From assembly GCA_023212695.1 (NCBI GenBank), contig JALCCG010000107.1, forward strand, positions 1 to 64,000: a stretch of 64,000 nt of DNA, written 5' to 3'. The notes under the pieces were generated by a model. It had not been told where the DNA came from. It did not search any database and was given only the letters and a program-made list of their open reading frames with translations. This stretch comes from Sporisorium sorghi. Its lineage: Eukaryota > Basidiomycota > Ustilaginomycetes > Ustilaginales > Ustilaginaceae. The translations under genes were made by a program, and so were the position numbers. Below are positions 39,573 to 51,007 of the stretch, one piece after another (position 1 is the first letter of the stretch; each line of letters starts with the position of its first letter).

Positions 39573-41147
39573 ATGACCGACCCGATCAACGGCACCTCAC
39601 AACCGACCCCGGTCAAACCCGCGTCCTCGTCCTCCTCGCAAAAGTTCGACGCCGACGACGAAATCACCTCGCCTTACCACGTCACCTCGTCGCCCTACCA
39701 TGGCGAGAATGCCAAAGCGGCGCAGCTGGCCGCCTCGGCCTCCGCGTCCGACTTTACCCCTGCCGAGCTCAAGCGTGTCCTGCGCAAGATCGACTGCATC
39801 CTGATGCCCATCATGTGCGTTGCGGTGCTCATGCAGTTCCTCGACAAGACCTCGCTCAACTACGCCTCGCTGCTCGGCCTCAAAAAGGACACCCATCTCA
39901 AAGGGCAGGAGTACTCGTGGCTCGGCTCGTTCTTCTATGTCGGCTACCTCATCGCCACACCTGTGCACGGGTTCTTCTTGCAGAAGGTGCGGTTGTCGCG
40001 CTACGTCGCCGTGTGCATTGCACTTTGGGCCATCTCGCTGGGTGCGCACGCCGCATGCAAGAACTACGGCCAGCTCGTCGCCGTGCGCTTCCTCCTCGGT
40101 TGGTTCGAGGCCGCCCTCACCCCAGCCTTCATCTTGCTCACAGGTCGATTCTACACAAAGCAGGAACAGGTGACGCGCACCTCGATCTGGTTCGCCAACA
40201 ACGGCTGGGCCCAGATCCTCGGCGGCGGCATCTCGTACGCCCTCCAAGTCCAGAAACCCTCCCACCTCAAGGTGTGGCAGCAGATGTATTTGATCTTGGG
40301 TGGGATCGCGCTGCTGTTCGGCCTCGTAGTGGTGCTCTTCATGCCCGACTCGCCTGCGACGATTCGCTACCTCGACGAGCGCGAGCGCCAGATCGCCGTC
40401 TTCCGCATCAAGCAGAACAAGTCCGGTATCCACGATACAACTTGGAAGTGGGACCAGCTCTGGGAGGCCGTGCGCGACCCCAGGCTGTACATGTTTTTCC
40501 TCGCCGTCTGCAGCGCTAATATCGCCAACGGCGGTGTGTCGAACTTTTCGAGCGCTATTATCTCGGCGTTCCACTACGACAGCAAGACCACCGCGCTGTT
40601 GGGAATGGCGCCCGGTGGTATGGAAGTGGTCGCGGTGTACTTTGGCGCTTGGCTTTCGTACAAGACTCGTACTAGGGTCATCCCGGGCGTACTCATGTAC
40701 GCTATCGCGATTGTCGGCGGCATCATGATGATCGCCATCCCTCCCCATGCCAAGGCTGCTCGCTACACCGGATTTGTTATCGTTTACGCTTACCCTGTTT
40801 CGAGCCCATTTCTGTACTCGTGGCTGTCGGGAAGCATCTCCGGAACGACCAAGAGGATCGTCTTCAACACATTCCTCCAAGTAGGCTACTCGACGGGCAA
40901 CCTCATCGGTCCCCAAACCTACCGCGCCAAGGACGCACCCAACTACGTGCCCGCCAAGATCACCCTGATCGCCATGTTCGGCTTCGCTGCCGCCTGCCTT
41001 ACCGCTATCGGCGCGACGCACTACGTGTGGAACAAGAGGAACGGCACGCTGGGTGCGGTCGATGACGAAGGAAAGCAGATCGAGGACAACGAGGACCTCA
41101 CCGACTTGACCGACAAGCAGCGTGCTACTTTTAGATACCCGTACTAG
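39573..41147 (+). CDS. MFS transporter, allantoate permease (DAL5) family
   Basis: A 524-aa protein with a polar N-terminus of about 70 residues and twelve predicted membrane helices. The anion:cation symporter (DAL5/TNA1) family is recognised from KIDCILMPIMCVAVLMQFLDK before TM1, LNYASLLGLKKDTHL, the YLIATPVHGFFLQK segment and GWFEAALTPAFILLTGRFY. Members import allantoate, nicotinate, ureidosuccinate, vitamins or small anionic peptides; the substrate cannot be named from sequence. GATA motifs upstream hint at nitrogen regulation. Single exon, no oddities. Confidence 0.9.
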   Translation: MTDPINGTSQPTPVKPASSSSSQKFDADDEITSPYHVTSSPYHGENAKAAQLAASASASDFTPAELKRVLRKIDCILMPIMCVAVLMQFLDKTSLNYASLLGLKKDTHLKGQEYSWLGSFFYVGYLIATPVHGFFLQKVRLSRYVAVCIALWAISLGAHAACKNYGQLVAVRFLLGWFEAALTPAFILLTGRFYTKQEQVTRTSIWFANNGWAQILGGGISYALQVQKPSHLKVWQQMYLILGGIALLFGLVVVLFMPDSPATIRYLDERERQIAVFRIKQNKSGIHDTTWKWDQLWEAVRDPRLYMFFLAVCSANIANGGVSNFSSAIISAFHYDSKTTALLGMAPGGMEVVAVYFGAWLSYKTRTRVIPGVLMYAIAIVGGIMMIAIPPHAKAARYTGFVIVYAYPVSSPFLYSWLSGSISGTTKRIVFNTFLQVGYSTGNLIGPQTYRAKDAPNYVPAKITLIAMFGFAAACLTAIGATHYVWNKRNGTLGAVDDEGKQIEDNEDLTDLTDKQRATFRYPY

Positions 41148-41478
41148 GCGCACTTGTCGGCTGACCTTCGAGAAAGACAGGAACGGTTTCAGGACGTGGT
41201 CGAGACGAGGAGGGGGAGGAGATGGAGGGAGGGAAGAGGAGCCGGTTCCGGATGCAGGCGCTCGGGCCTCGTTGCTGCGTAACTTGACGTCTTGTAAAAT
41301 TAAACCCCCACCATACGCTTGGTTTTCCATTGTCACGATTGTTTGCTGCCCCATCTTTCTTCATTGCCGCTCGGATTGCTCCGGCTGCATCACTGAACCT
41401 CAGCGCTCAACACAGGCCAAACCGACGCTCTCACTCGACCTCCAGCACTATGCAAGAACAGCCCCATTGAAAAAAAAG

Positions 41479-41523
<45 letters not shown>

Positions 41524-41542
41524 AACCCCACCTGCATTCACT
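41148..41542. other. Convergent 3' region between transporter and GH36 genes
   Basis: A 395-bp region holding a 44-nt poly(A) tract at 41479-41522, about 20 bp beyond the GH36 stop codon. On the GH36 transcript this is a poly(U) run in the 3' UTR. Confidence 0.5.
41479..41522. repeat. Poly(A) tract, 44 nt (interrupted once just before by G)
   Basis: A long A run in the 3' flank of the GH36 gene. Confidence 0.9.
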
Positions 41543-44500
41543 CTATGCGCTGATGCGAAGCGACACACACACGGGCGCCGACAGCGTCTGCAGCAGCGTC
41601 TCGTCCAGGCCCTCCTTCCACGCCTTCACATCCACCTCTACGCAAAACGCCTTCTCGGACCGCTGTTCAACGTGCACCTCTTCGACGCGGATCCAGGGTG
41701 TCGCGTGGGGGTCGTACCGTGTGCGGTCGATCTTGCACGCCTTGATCGAGTCTCGGTTGGTGCAGAGGACGAGGAAGCTGATGGTTGCGGCGATGTCGAC
41801 GAGTGCGGTGACGAGGATGTCCGGAAGCGTGGGTGTGCGCGGCGTCTCTGGCAGCGGCGACGACAGCGGCGATTTGACAGTGGATGGTGGGAGGGTGGTG
41901 AGCGAGACGGGACACTCGCGTAGCGGGCCTATGGTGCGCGCGGTCAGGCAGCGCTTGAGTGTCGCCACTGCATCGGCGGACGCTAGCCGCACTCGGCGCA
42001 GTGCTGTGTTGTCCAGCATCGCATTCTGCCGGCGAGCCGGCCGGCTGGAGCGGAACGGCAGCCCAAGGCTCGGCCCACTCGACACCGATGTGCGCGGCAG
42101 CGTCGACGTCCACGACGCCAGAACGAGCAGACCGAACACCACCAGCGTCTGCAGCTTGTCCAGCACGCCGATCACCGTCTCCACAAAATCGACGCGTGCT
42201 GTCTTGCTCTTAGCCACCCTAGTGTTACCGTTGCGCGGGGTGCGGATGACGCCTGTGATCGTGGTGTGCAGGACTGCGAAGAAGCCGTTGACCAGGGCGA
42301 GCGACAGGAGCACCGCTCGCGCACCAGAGTCTGTCCTCTGCAGCAGCGTGTCTGCCACCGTGGTTAGTGCCGACTCGTCCCTACTTGCACCCGGCGCAGC
42401 AGTGGGCGGAGGCAGACAGGCTGGCGGAACTAGCGGAGCTGGCAGAACGTGTCGAGCGACGGCGCTGGTGCGATGGCCGACGCGACTGGTACGATCGTCG
42501 CCTGCCGTCCTTGTCCGGGTACGCAGTGGCGATCGTGATCGCCGCAACACCGCCAGGCGTCATAAAGTGCTGCGTCGCACCGAGCAGCGCCACGCTCACA
42601 CCCTCGACCATCGTGGTCAGCAGCGGCGACACCGTCAGCACCTCCCACGATCCCGCTGGCAGCGTTACACCCAGTGCACCTTCCTCCACATCAGCCTCAC
42701 TGCTCAACAGCCAGATCCTGCCCGACCGGAAGCTGCGCACAGCATAGCGGGTGTACAGCGTGCTAGCTACCTGGTCAGCGTTGTCTTGCGGGCTGAGCAT
42801 CTGCTTGAGCTGCAGCAGGTCGAACGTGTCTGCGCTGGCACGCAGGTTCCAGAGTCCGACGGTGGCGCTCGCGGTGCTTTCGTGTTGCACTGCCATCTTC
42901 AAGGCTGGTCCGACAGCGTCACTGATGAGGTCATTGAAGGTACTCCCGGCGATCAAGCTGCCACTTGCTTGAACGCGAACGCCAGTGCCTTCGTTGGACA
43001 GAGTCGGCGGGGCGACCAGCGCCCGGAGCGCGTCGTGCGGAGGAGCGTCCGCTTTGTCCGAGACCCACAGCCGCGCATCCGTAAAAGCCCGGAACGATGC
43101 ATGCAACCCCGTGTAGTCGCAACCATCGACGCTGTTGCCGCCAGAACAGTACGAGAGCATATCAGCGTCGCGCTGGTGACGCGGCAGCAGCAGCGCATTG
43201 TACACGTTGTGCGCCAAGTGGTGACGATGCGCCTCAGTGATGTGCGGGAAGAAATCGTCGGTGCAGCGAATCGTCATACCTTGACTCGAGAGCGTTCGGA
43301 GCGTGTTGGTGAGTGTCGATCGAGTGGATGACGCCTCCTCCCGCTGCTCCAAAGTAGCGCGTAGCTGCGCCCTCCATCGCCTCGAATGCTGCTTTGCCCA
43401 GTGCAGCGGCGCCGAACGTCCGGGCGTGGTGGTGCCCAGCGGCGGGGTAGGGGCGAGCGTCGTCCTGGATCCACTCCCATTCGGCCTGGGCGTCGATCTT
43501 GACGAAATCGACGCCGCCCTCGCGCAGGGAGTGGAACGCTCGGTCCCAGAACAGATGCATGTCGAGCTCCGTGGCTTGCACGAACCAGTCGCGGCTGGCT
43601 GAGCGGAATGGGTCCTCGACGCGGACGCGACGGAGCGGCGCACTGAGGCCAGCTGCGATGCGCCCATCCGGGTGGATCCCGTCCCAGTACCCCGCCAAGG
43701 TCATCCAGCAGCCGACAGAGCGGATCGCAGGGAACCGCTTCCGAATGTACCCAGTGTAGCGGGCGAGCACAGATTTATCAGCGGCATCGTCATCGACTTC
43801 CTCCGGGCGTTCAGCGTCCTCAAGATCGAGAATGGCTGGGTCCATGTCGAAGCTGTTGAGTCGACCGCGGTCGTCAGTGCCACGCACGACGTCTTGCCAG
43901 CCATCGTCGATGAGCAGGGCCACGATGGAGCCTTGACCGAGACGACGCTCTGCCGCCTCGAGTGCAGCGACCACCTCGGAGAGGTACGGACGCCGCTCTT
44001 CGTTCTGCATGGCTTGCCACGTGCAGAAGCCGAGCCCAGCCCTGGACTGCTGCGGCGAAGGTGACGCTGGTGATGAAGTGTCGGCTTGGACGGTGCGGTC
44101 TCCGTTGAGCGTCGAGGCGTCGTCCCGTTCCAGCAGCGTGGCAGGCGTGTCGTCGTCGGTGGTCGGGAGCATCATCGAGCTGGCCGAGTTCAGACTCTGG
44201 TCAGCGCTGTCGACGGCAGTAGAGTCGGAATAGAACGAGACGTCGGCGCACTCGGACTCGTCGTACGCGAACGGCACGGAGGGGAGGATGACGTCGGACA
44301 GCGAGTCGGCATGGAGCGTCTTCTTCGCCGACCAAGACAGTCCCAGTGGTTCGTGGATGCTGGTGCGAAGGGATCTGGCAGCGTGAGTGCGGCAAGCTGC
44401 GATGGTCTGCTGTAGCTTGGCTGCTGTGCCGAGAGCGAGCGATACTTTTGCGCGACGAGTGCCGTCTCCGATGATTGCAAAGTTGACCATGTCGCCGTCG

Positions 44501-45348
44501 CACGAGCTGCGAATAAGACGCGCTGATGGCTGACCATCGTCATAGACCGGCAGGATGACAAGCACCTCGTTGGTGCAAGATTGTGGCAGTTCAAGAACGA
44601 TGAGGTTGCAGCCAAAGTCCGATGACACTTCGGCCAGCGATTCAAACCGCCGCGATGTGCACCAAGTGGACTTGGTCCTTTCCACCACCAGGCCAGACTG
44701 GACATGGCTCGCCTTGATGCTGAAAGCGACGCTGGCCAGCCGTGTTGCGGCGGGAGGGCGTCAGGCTAGCCAGCGTGACAGTGTCGCTGATTTGCAGAAT
44801 GCAAGCATCGCCTTGGCCCAGCTTGAGCTCGGTGCCCGAGTGCGGCTGAACCAGCTGTTGGATGGTGTAGCGAGGGTCGTGCGAGCAAGGCAGGTAGATC
44901 TGGCCATCGTTGGAAGGAGATCCGATCCAGTCGATCTTGCCGTCGGGATGCACGCTGCGATAGGTGAAGCTAAAGATGCCGTCGGCTGCATGGTCGGAGC
45001 ATTTGACGGTGGCCGCAAAAGGCGTATCCGCCCTGATGGTCGATCGAGGCCGTAAGGGGAAGAAGGGGGACCGCCTTCCAAGCAGTAGCTCGACAGGGTC
45101 GTGAAACTCTCCGTGTATGGACGGCGGCCTTTGATTTGAGCTGACCTAGGAAGTGGCTTGCTGGGTGAGCGTGATTGTCTGGCAGATTGTGATGCTTCAA
45201 GGACCGCTTTGCTGCTTATGTTGCTGTCGCTGTCAGTGTTGATGCTGTGAAAACATGGTGACAGCTACGATATCGAGCCTTTGGCAAACTTTAGGTTTGG
45301 CGCGCCCTTGTTGGGGAAAAGGGGTCCGTGATCAACACTGAGAGACAT
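41543..45348 (-). CDS. GH36 raffinose-synthase/alpha-galactosidase-like (SIP1) protein, reading frame broken
   Basis: A probable 5' exon is 45269-45348 (starts MSLSVDHGPLFPNKGAPN), spliced by a 128-nt intron to 45140. The catalytic part shows LGFCTWQAM, LLIDDGWQD, GCWMTLAGYWDG, FVKIDAQAEWEW and MTIRCTDDFFPH, with the Asp residues expected of a GH36 retaining glycosidase. The end matches the family tail (VEVDVKAWKEGLDE). The frame shifts near 44745-44762, 43279-43290 and 42430-42520, each equivalent to one extra base. The first could be hidden by an 82-nt intron with a weak donor; the second interrupts conserved sequence and cannot. It is either a pseudogene or affected by sequence errors. A C-terminal insert with hydrophobic helices is unusual. 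Confidence 0.68.
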
Positions 45349-46336
45349 ACCCCTACCAACTCTCGGTGGGGTCCTCACCCCCTTTGTCCACTCTCTCTGT
45401 CTCCCACAGCTGTTCTGTCGCCGAGAAAGACAACAAGCACAGCGAGCGAGCGAGCAAGTGATGGGACAAGATTTGCTACACAGGATAACAGAGTTTCTCA
45501 TCAGAGGTCGGCGTTTAGAAAAGCTGCATGCTGCAGATTTCGATGCTGATTCGACGCACACACGTGGGGGGGACTGCGTCTGCAGCAGGATGCATGACCG
45601 CTGTTGGGCGATGATCATCCTTCTTTGCGCTGCTTGCTGGCTTGCTTGCTGTCGGCGATGCTACGATCGAAGCCTCGGCATTGGTGGTACCTTTTTTTAT
45701 ATATTTTTATGTCTTTATTTTTCAAAGGCATCCCTAACGACGCGCTCCTCTCTTCGAACGCGTTTCGAGACCAACACATCAGAGCATTGAACATGGTGGT
45801 GTTCAATGGACGATTGCCAGCCACAGCGAACGCCTCAAGACAACTTTGAGTGCAAACAAGGAAGCAAGACCGTCAGATAGACGTTGACCGACGTGGTCGA
45901 TAGAGAGAAGCACACGTCGAACAACAACAACAAAACAACAAGCTTCGGCTCGCTCTAAAATTTCACATGCGAGGCTTGCATACCGACGTCCAAGTGCGTG
46001 CGACATCGATACAATCAATTTAGCTGCAGGGCCGAGGCGGGGCTCCAAAATCCAGTCCTCCCTCTCCTCCGTCGGACCCCGCCAGCTTGCGATGCAGTAC
46101 GCTAGGCTTCCGTTTGATCAGCTGTGTCGATCCGTCATTCTGCGTTCATTCGTCGCTCCGCTGGCCGTTGTGAAACGAGTCGAAAGAGAGGAGTCTTCGA
46201 CAGCAGACGCACAGTCAACAATACGCTCCTCAGTCTGTCCGACCCCGCACAAGAGCGGCTCGGGAGTCTTGGATGTTTCAAAAGAGGCTCTTTCTATCTG
46301 ATTGCAATCAACAGCCGTTGACAAAGCAGCCGGGGA
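45349..46336. other. Intergenic region between GH36 and deubiquitinase genes
   Basis: 988 bp; both neighbours are on the minus strand, so it holds the GH36 promoter and the deubiquitinase 3' end. GTGGGG at 45367-45372 matches the glucose-repressor (CreA/Mig1) core, a short motif of low weight. There is an AT-rich patch at about 45695-45725. No gene is seen. Confidence 0.4.
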
Positions 46337-46504
46337 TCAGTTCTGCTTGCGGCCGAATCCAAACGTCTTGCTCAACGTCCGAGTCGACAAACTCGGCTTG
46401 CGCGTTGGCTGCTGTCCACCTTCTTCCGCTGCGCCTGTCGCATTGGCACCGGCGCCATTGGCCAAGTGCTGCATCGAGTTGCGCTTCGACTGAGCTGCCG
46501 ACGC

Positions 46505-46540
<36 letters not shown>

Positions 46541-49500
46541 AAATAGATTCGACAACATGCCTTCCTTCTTCTCGCCCTTCTCTGCCATCGGCGACAGCGG
46601 CGTGTAGCTCGACGATGCTCTGCGTGCCGTCTTGGCCTGCGCTTTCTGGGTTTTCGAAGCCAAGATTCTGTCCAGAGGCGTATACCCACCTGACGCTTCG
46701 CGCAGTGGCGATGTGGATGACGATGCCGTCGATGCACTCGTATCAGCAGCAATCGGCGTAACCACAGCACGATGGCCTTCCTCGGGCTCCGCTACAAGCG
46801 CGCCTCCTCCTCGGTAAAAGGCTCCTGAGCCGCTGGCACCGAACGGCGCTTCGGCCATCATACCAGCGGAAGGGAAGCCTTCGGAAGCAGCACGAGCGCG
46901 CCGATTCATGACACCACGCATCAAGTTCTGCTCCCTCGCTCCCCGATTGGCGGCTGCCTCCGCCTGGTTCGCCATCATGCGCCCATACTTGGACTCGCTT
47001 GGAGACTCGGTGGTGGCGCGACTCGTGTTGGCGTCTGAGCTCGTCGCTGATGCGAAATTCGCCGCCGATGTGCCGTTACGCACCGGCGACACGGCCGTCT
47101 CTGCTCCGGTCGGCGGAGGAGCCTGCGTCGACACGGTGGAGGCAGAGCTCTCGGTGGCTGGCGTCATGATCGAGGACGAGGTCATCGCAGGTGTGCCGCG
47201 AGACGTGCCGTCATGGGCAGTGGTCGAGTGAGTTGAGACCGAAGCATTGTCGGGTGTCACGCCCTCAGCTTCGGCGGCTGCTCCCCCGAGCTTGGCAAGA
47301 TCGACGTGGGTAGTCGAAGACGGCCAACTGGGCAAGCCAGGCGCACCGCCCGGAAGAGGATCCATGGACGATGTGGTTTTGGGCCTTCTTCTGGATTGAC
47401 TTGCCGCCCTCTTTTCACGGTTGCGGAAGGATCCGAACCATCCATTGCCTCCTTGACTTGGTTCGCTCTGACCTGGGGCGACCGAAACGAGTGGGCTTCC
47501 TTCGGTGACAGAGTCGAGACGAGGTCGATTTACTGTAGCGGCAGCAGCAGCCCCCGACCGATCGGGCGAGATGTTGCTGCGCTGGTCTGCGGCATCTGGC
47601 ACCTTGAGTCCAGCCCTGCCTCTGCCTTCGCCAGCTGCGCTCGCGGCAATGCGCTGCTGGATCAGAGCTTGAATGGCAGGATCTTCGAGACCAAGACCTT
47701 CAAAGTCCAGATCGACTGCCTGGTAGAAGAGTACGTAGGCACTGCCGAGACCAGGTCGGTCGCCATAGTACTTGGAGAGCTCGGCTTCGTCGATGTACGT
47801 GACCACGTCATCGTCGAACTGGATCCATCGGTTGCCCACTTTGACCACGGCAATGTAGTGTCCGTGATGGGGACCTGCACCGATATGCACCACGATAGCA
47901 CAGAGCTCGTACAGCCGATCCGGGTCTTCGGCGTCGTCCGAGGTGTTGAAGAGGCGAAGCTCGAGCGGGAAGACGACGCGGTAGGCGAGTTTGACGTAGC
48001 GCTGCACCGTTTCTTCGTACTTGAAACGCTTGAGATGCAAGGCAAGCACGTTGGGAAGCTTTTTGATCTTCATGCGCTTCTCGGCCTCCTGCAAGCCCGA
48101 GCAAGAATCGCAAAAGAACTTGTTTCTCGATCGCAGCATCTCTGAAGCCGAAAACTGACGCAAGCACGAGGTGACGGACGAGTTCTTGTCGATATCGATC
48201 GAGAGATCCAAAAAGCACTCGTCGCGCGATGTGACGGTTTCGCAGGTGAGGCAGCGAGTCTCGTTGGTGAGGACACCTTCGAAGAGACGATGTACGCACG
48301 TCTTGCCGTTGGGCCCCACCTCCATGACGTTGCGTTTGCGCTGCGCATCGACGGTCTTGTCCGAGTCGGACCTCATGTTGAGGTAAGGGTTGCGGCTCTG
48401 CATCTTGACGCGGCTCTTTGCTTTGTCAGCGTCGATGAGATCCTCTCCGACCTTGTTGAGCACAAAGTTGAGCATCTCGTGGGCGTCCTGGTGCATGGTG
48501 GAGTCGAAGAGCGCGTTTTCGCGCTTGAGCGTGCCGAGGAACGCCTTGACGGCACTAGAGTCGACGGATGGAAAGCCGGAAGCCAGCGTCCCGACGGAGC
48601 TGGTTGAGATGGACAGATTGGGCGGTCCTGAGCCTGCCACCGAAGTGGGAGTGATGGGGATGGCTTGCGCTGCGGTGGCGGTGGCGGTGGCGGTGGCGGT
48701 GGCGCCGACCGAGGCAGGAGAGACGACGTGGTTGCCAGCGCCGCCTCTGCCCGAGGTAGCACCAGCGGTGGAAGGGCGACCCAGGATGGAAGCCTTTCTG
48801 GTCACGGCTGGCTGCTCTGCAGGGGCTAGGGTGGGAGGTGAAGGCGACATGGGGCTGGCGAGGGGTAGTGATCGCGGTGCGGTGGCCTGAGTGGGCGAGG
48901 AGAGGGTTTTTGGTTGACCCGACTGCTGGATGACCTCAAAGAGGTGGCGGAGGGAGGCGAACAAGGTGTCGGCAGGGGGGATGCCGTCGGTGGCCTCAGG
49001 AGCGGTGTCTGTGGCAGTGCGGAGATCGGCGATAGAATGGACGCCATTCTGACTGCCTGCATCCGACTGAGAGCGCTCGCGGCCGGAAGTCTTATAGCTG
49101 AGCACCGAATCGCGGAAGGGACGACAAAAGTAGAGCGACTGAAGCACGGAATTGACGTAGCAGGTGTTGCCGAAATTTTCCATGCCGAGCAGGTATCCTC
49201 CGCCTTCTGCTGCATTGACAGGGATTTCGGAAGGCTTGCGCGAGATGATGGAGGATTGGGTGGTGGAAGAGGAGGTGCTATGATACGAGGTCGAGTTTGG
49301 GATCACGCCTCCGAAGAGGGAAGGGGCGGGAGCTGAGGACAGGGCTGCCGAGTAGGGATTTGCGTTGAGCGGTGTGCGTGCTGCAGGAGGGCTCATGGCG
49401 GAGGAGCCTGCCGAAGTGGACGAAGGTGCCGTGTTGGAAGCGACCGAATTTGGCGACGCGTGGTTGGAAATGTTGGTGTTGGAGGCAGACGTGGAGATGG

Positions 49501-49576
49501 AAGTGTTAGGAGAGGCAAGAGAGGATGAGGCCGACGTCTGATTGACGCCCAAGAGGCCTTTCCAGCTGAACGACAT
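46337..49576 (-). CDS. Ubiquitin carboxyl-terminal hydrolase, USP12/46 (UBP9/CreB) type
   Basis: A 1079-aa deubiquitinase. The Cys box GMENFGNTCYVNSVLQSLYF holds catalytic Cys139, and the His box contains HHGHYIAVVKVGNRW with His573 followed by FDDDVV. A zinc ribbon is formed by CLTCETV and CDSCSGL. These features fit USP12/46, UBP9/13 and Aspergillus CreB, which need a WD40 partner (WDR48/CreC) for activity. A low-complexity insert between Cys box and finger includes an (Ala-Thr)n stretch, and the 450-residue C-terminus is disordered with a serine run near the end. Single exon. Confidence 0.92.
46503..46541. repeat. (CGA)n trinucleotide repeat encoding poly-Ser
   Basis: About thirteen CGA units (TCG on the coding strand) near the C-terminus of the deubiquitinase. 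Confidence 0.9.
48673..48704. repeat. (GGTGGC)n repeat encoding Ala-Thr
   Basis: A 6-bp unit repeated about five times inside the deubiquitinase insert. It encodes alternating Ala and Thr. Confidence 0.9.
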
Positions 49577-50092
49577 CTGTGCACGAGTGTGAAGGGTGTG
49601 ATAGGCGAAAGAACGATAGAGGCTTGCGAGCCGAAGCCAGTTTCCGAGGAGCGATGCGAGAAGACGGCTTTAGACTGCGTAAGCGATGGATGCGAATGGA
49701 TCACAAGTCTATCTGCGCATTTTGACGTGAGTCGTCGTGTGCGTGATGAGCGGGTGGATGGTCGTCGAGATCCGAAGTGCGTTGAGGCTGCAGTAGTGCG
49801 CGCGACTTGACCTGGACTGCTCCGAGTCCGATGGGAAGGCTTGAGACCCTGCTGGTCGGGATGAGTTAGTGGTGGAGCGTCATGCAAGACAGTTGGAAGA
49901 ACAGAAACGAGGGAATGGGATGAAGAGCAAGAGGAACGGACGGACAGATAAAGGTGAGGCAGCGCACTGAGGTGGAAGAGAGGTCGAGGATGAGATGGAG
50001 CGCGATCATGTCGGAGCAACAAGACAGAGGAGAGGCACTGTGCGGCTGGCGGAGAGTACAGTAGAGCACAGCCCGAGCCGAGCAAAAGAACC

Positions 50093-50115
50093 CTCTCTCT
50101 CTCTCTCTCTCTCTC
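50093..50115. repeat. (CT)n dinucleotide repeat
   Basis: Eleven perfect CT units in the deubiquitinase 5' region. Confidence 0.95.
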
Positions 50116-50749
50116 CCTTTGCTGTGAAATTAAGGCGTTGGGATGGAATGGAAATTTGGGATTCGATGCAGAGAGCAGAGGAGCGAAGAGAGACAAAGAG
50201 CGGTTCGGTCCGTCTTCAGCCAATTCTGTCGCAAAAGCCAAGTCTTGTTTGCTGCCATGTGATGCGATGCGATGCGCATTTCTTCTTGTGTGCCTGACCC
50301 TACAAGGTGAGATTCGCTTTGGTCGCTCTGCCATGCTGTCTGTCGTCCCTTGCAACAAGGCGAAAGAGAGACGACCCCCTTCCCCGCATCTCATTCTCCT
50401 CGGCGAACCACAGCGATGCGATTGGTGAGCATCTCTTGCTTGCGTCTATCGGGTTCTTGAGATAGAGAAAGAGACATGCAAGACTCCGTTCCGAACGAAT
50501 TTCGAGCCATTCGAATCGGCAAGCGGAGATGGCACTGGTCATGTCCATGTGCTCGCCACCTCTCGTTGGCTCACGTTGGTCGAGGCTGGAAAGCATGGAT
50601 GTCAGATCTCGATCCAGTCAGATTCTTGAACGCGATCGGGCAAAGAGAGAAAGACCGGCTAACCAGCCAAGCCGCGCTTTCGTTTTTCAAGCTGGACCTT
50701 TTCTGCAGATACTTAGCCGGCAAGTCTAGGCGCAAGGCCGAGGGAAAGA

Positions 50750-50842
50750 GGGAAAAAGGGAAAAAGGGAAAAAGGGAAAAAGGGAAAAAGAAAAGAAAAA
50801 GAAAAGAGAAAAAACAAAAAAAAAAAAAAAAAAAAAAAAAAA
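50750..50842. repeat. (GGGAAAAA)5 array followed by A-rich tract and A27
   Basis: Five perfect 8-bp units at 50750-50789, then AAAAG-type sequence and an A27 run at 50816-50842. Confidence 0.95.
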
Positions 50843-51007
50843 TGAAATTTTCTTAACTTGGCCGTTGTTGCTGGCGCGGAAAGGCTTTTTGCGCTCTGCC
50901 GCGCTTTTGACACTTCACTCAGCCCTTTGCGCAAATCCATCTGCTGCTCACCCTCTCCTCTCCCACCATCCTCTCTCACACACTTCCTAAAGCTCATAAC
51001 AGAAGCC

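Larger units (their letters stand above)
49577..51007. promoter_or_regulatory. Divergent promoter between deubiquitinase and Zn2Cys6 genes
   Basis: A 1.4-kb region with no gene. It holds a CT array at 50093-50115, a GGGAAAAA array at 50750-50789 and a 27-nt poly(A) at 50816-50842, the last two within 260 bp of the regulator ATG. Confidence 0.45.

Noticed and set aside
39597..41354. A 585-codon frame antisense to the allantoate-permease-like gene
   Set aside because: It is a polar, low-information sequence with no start context; the plus strand encodes a clear transporter.
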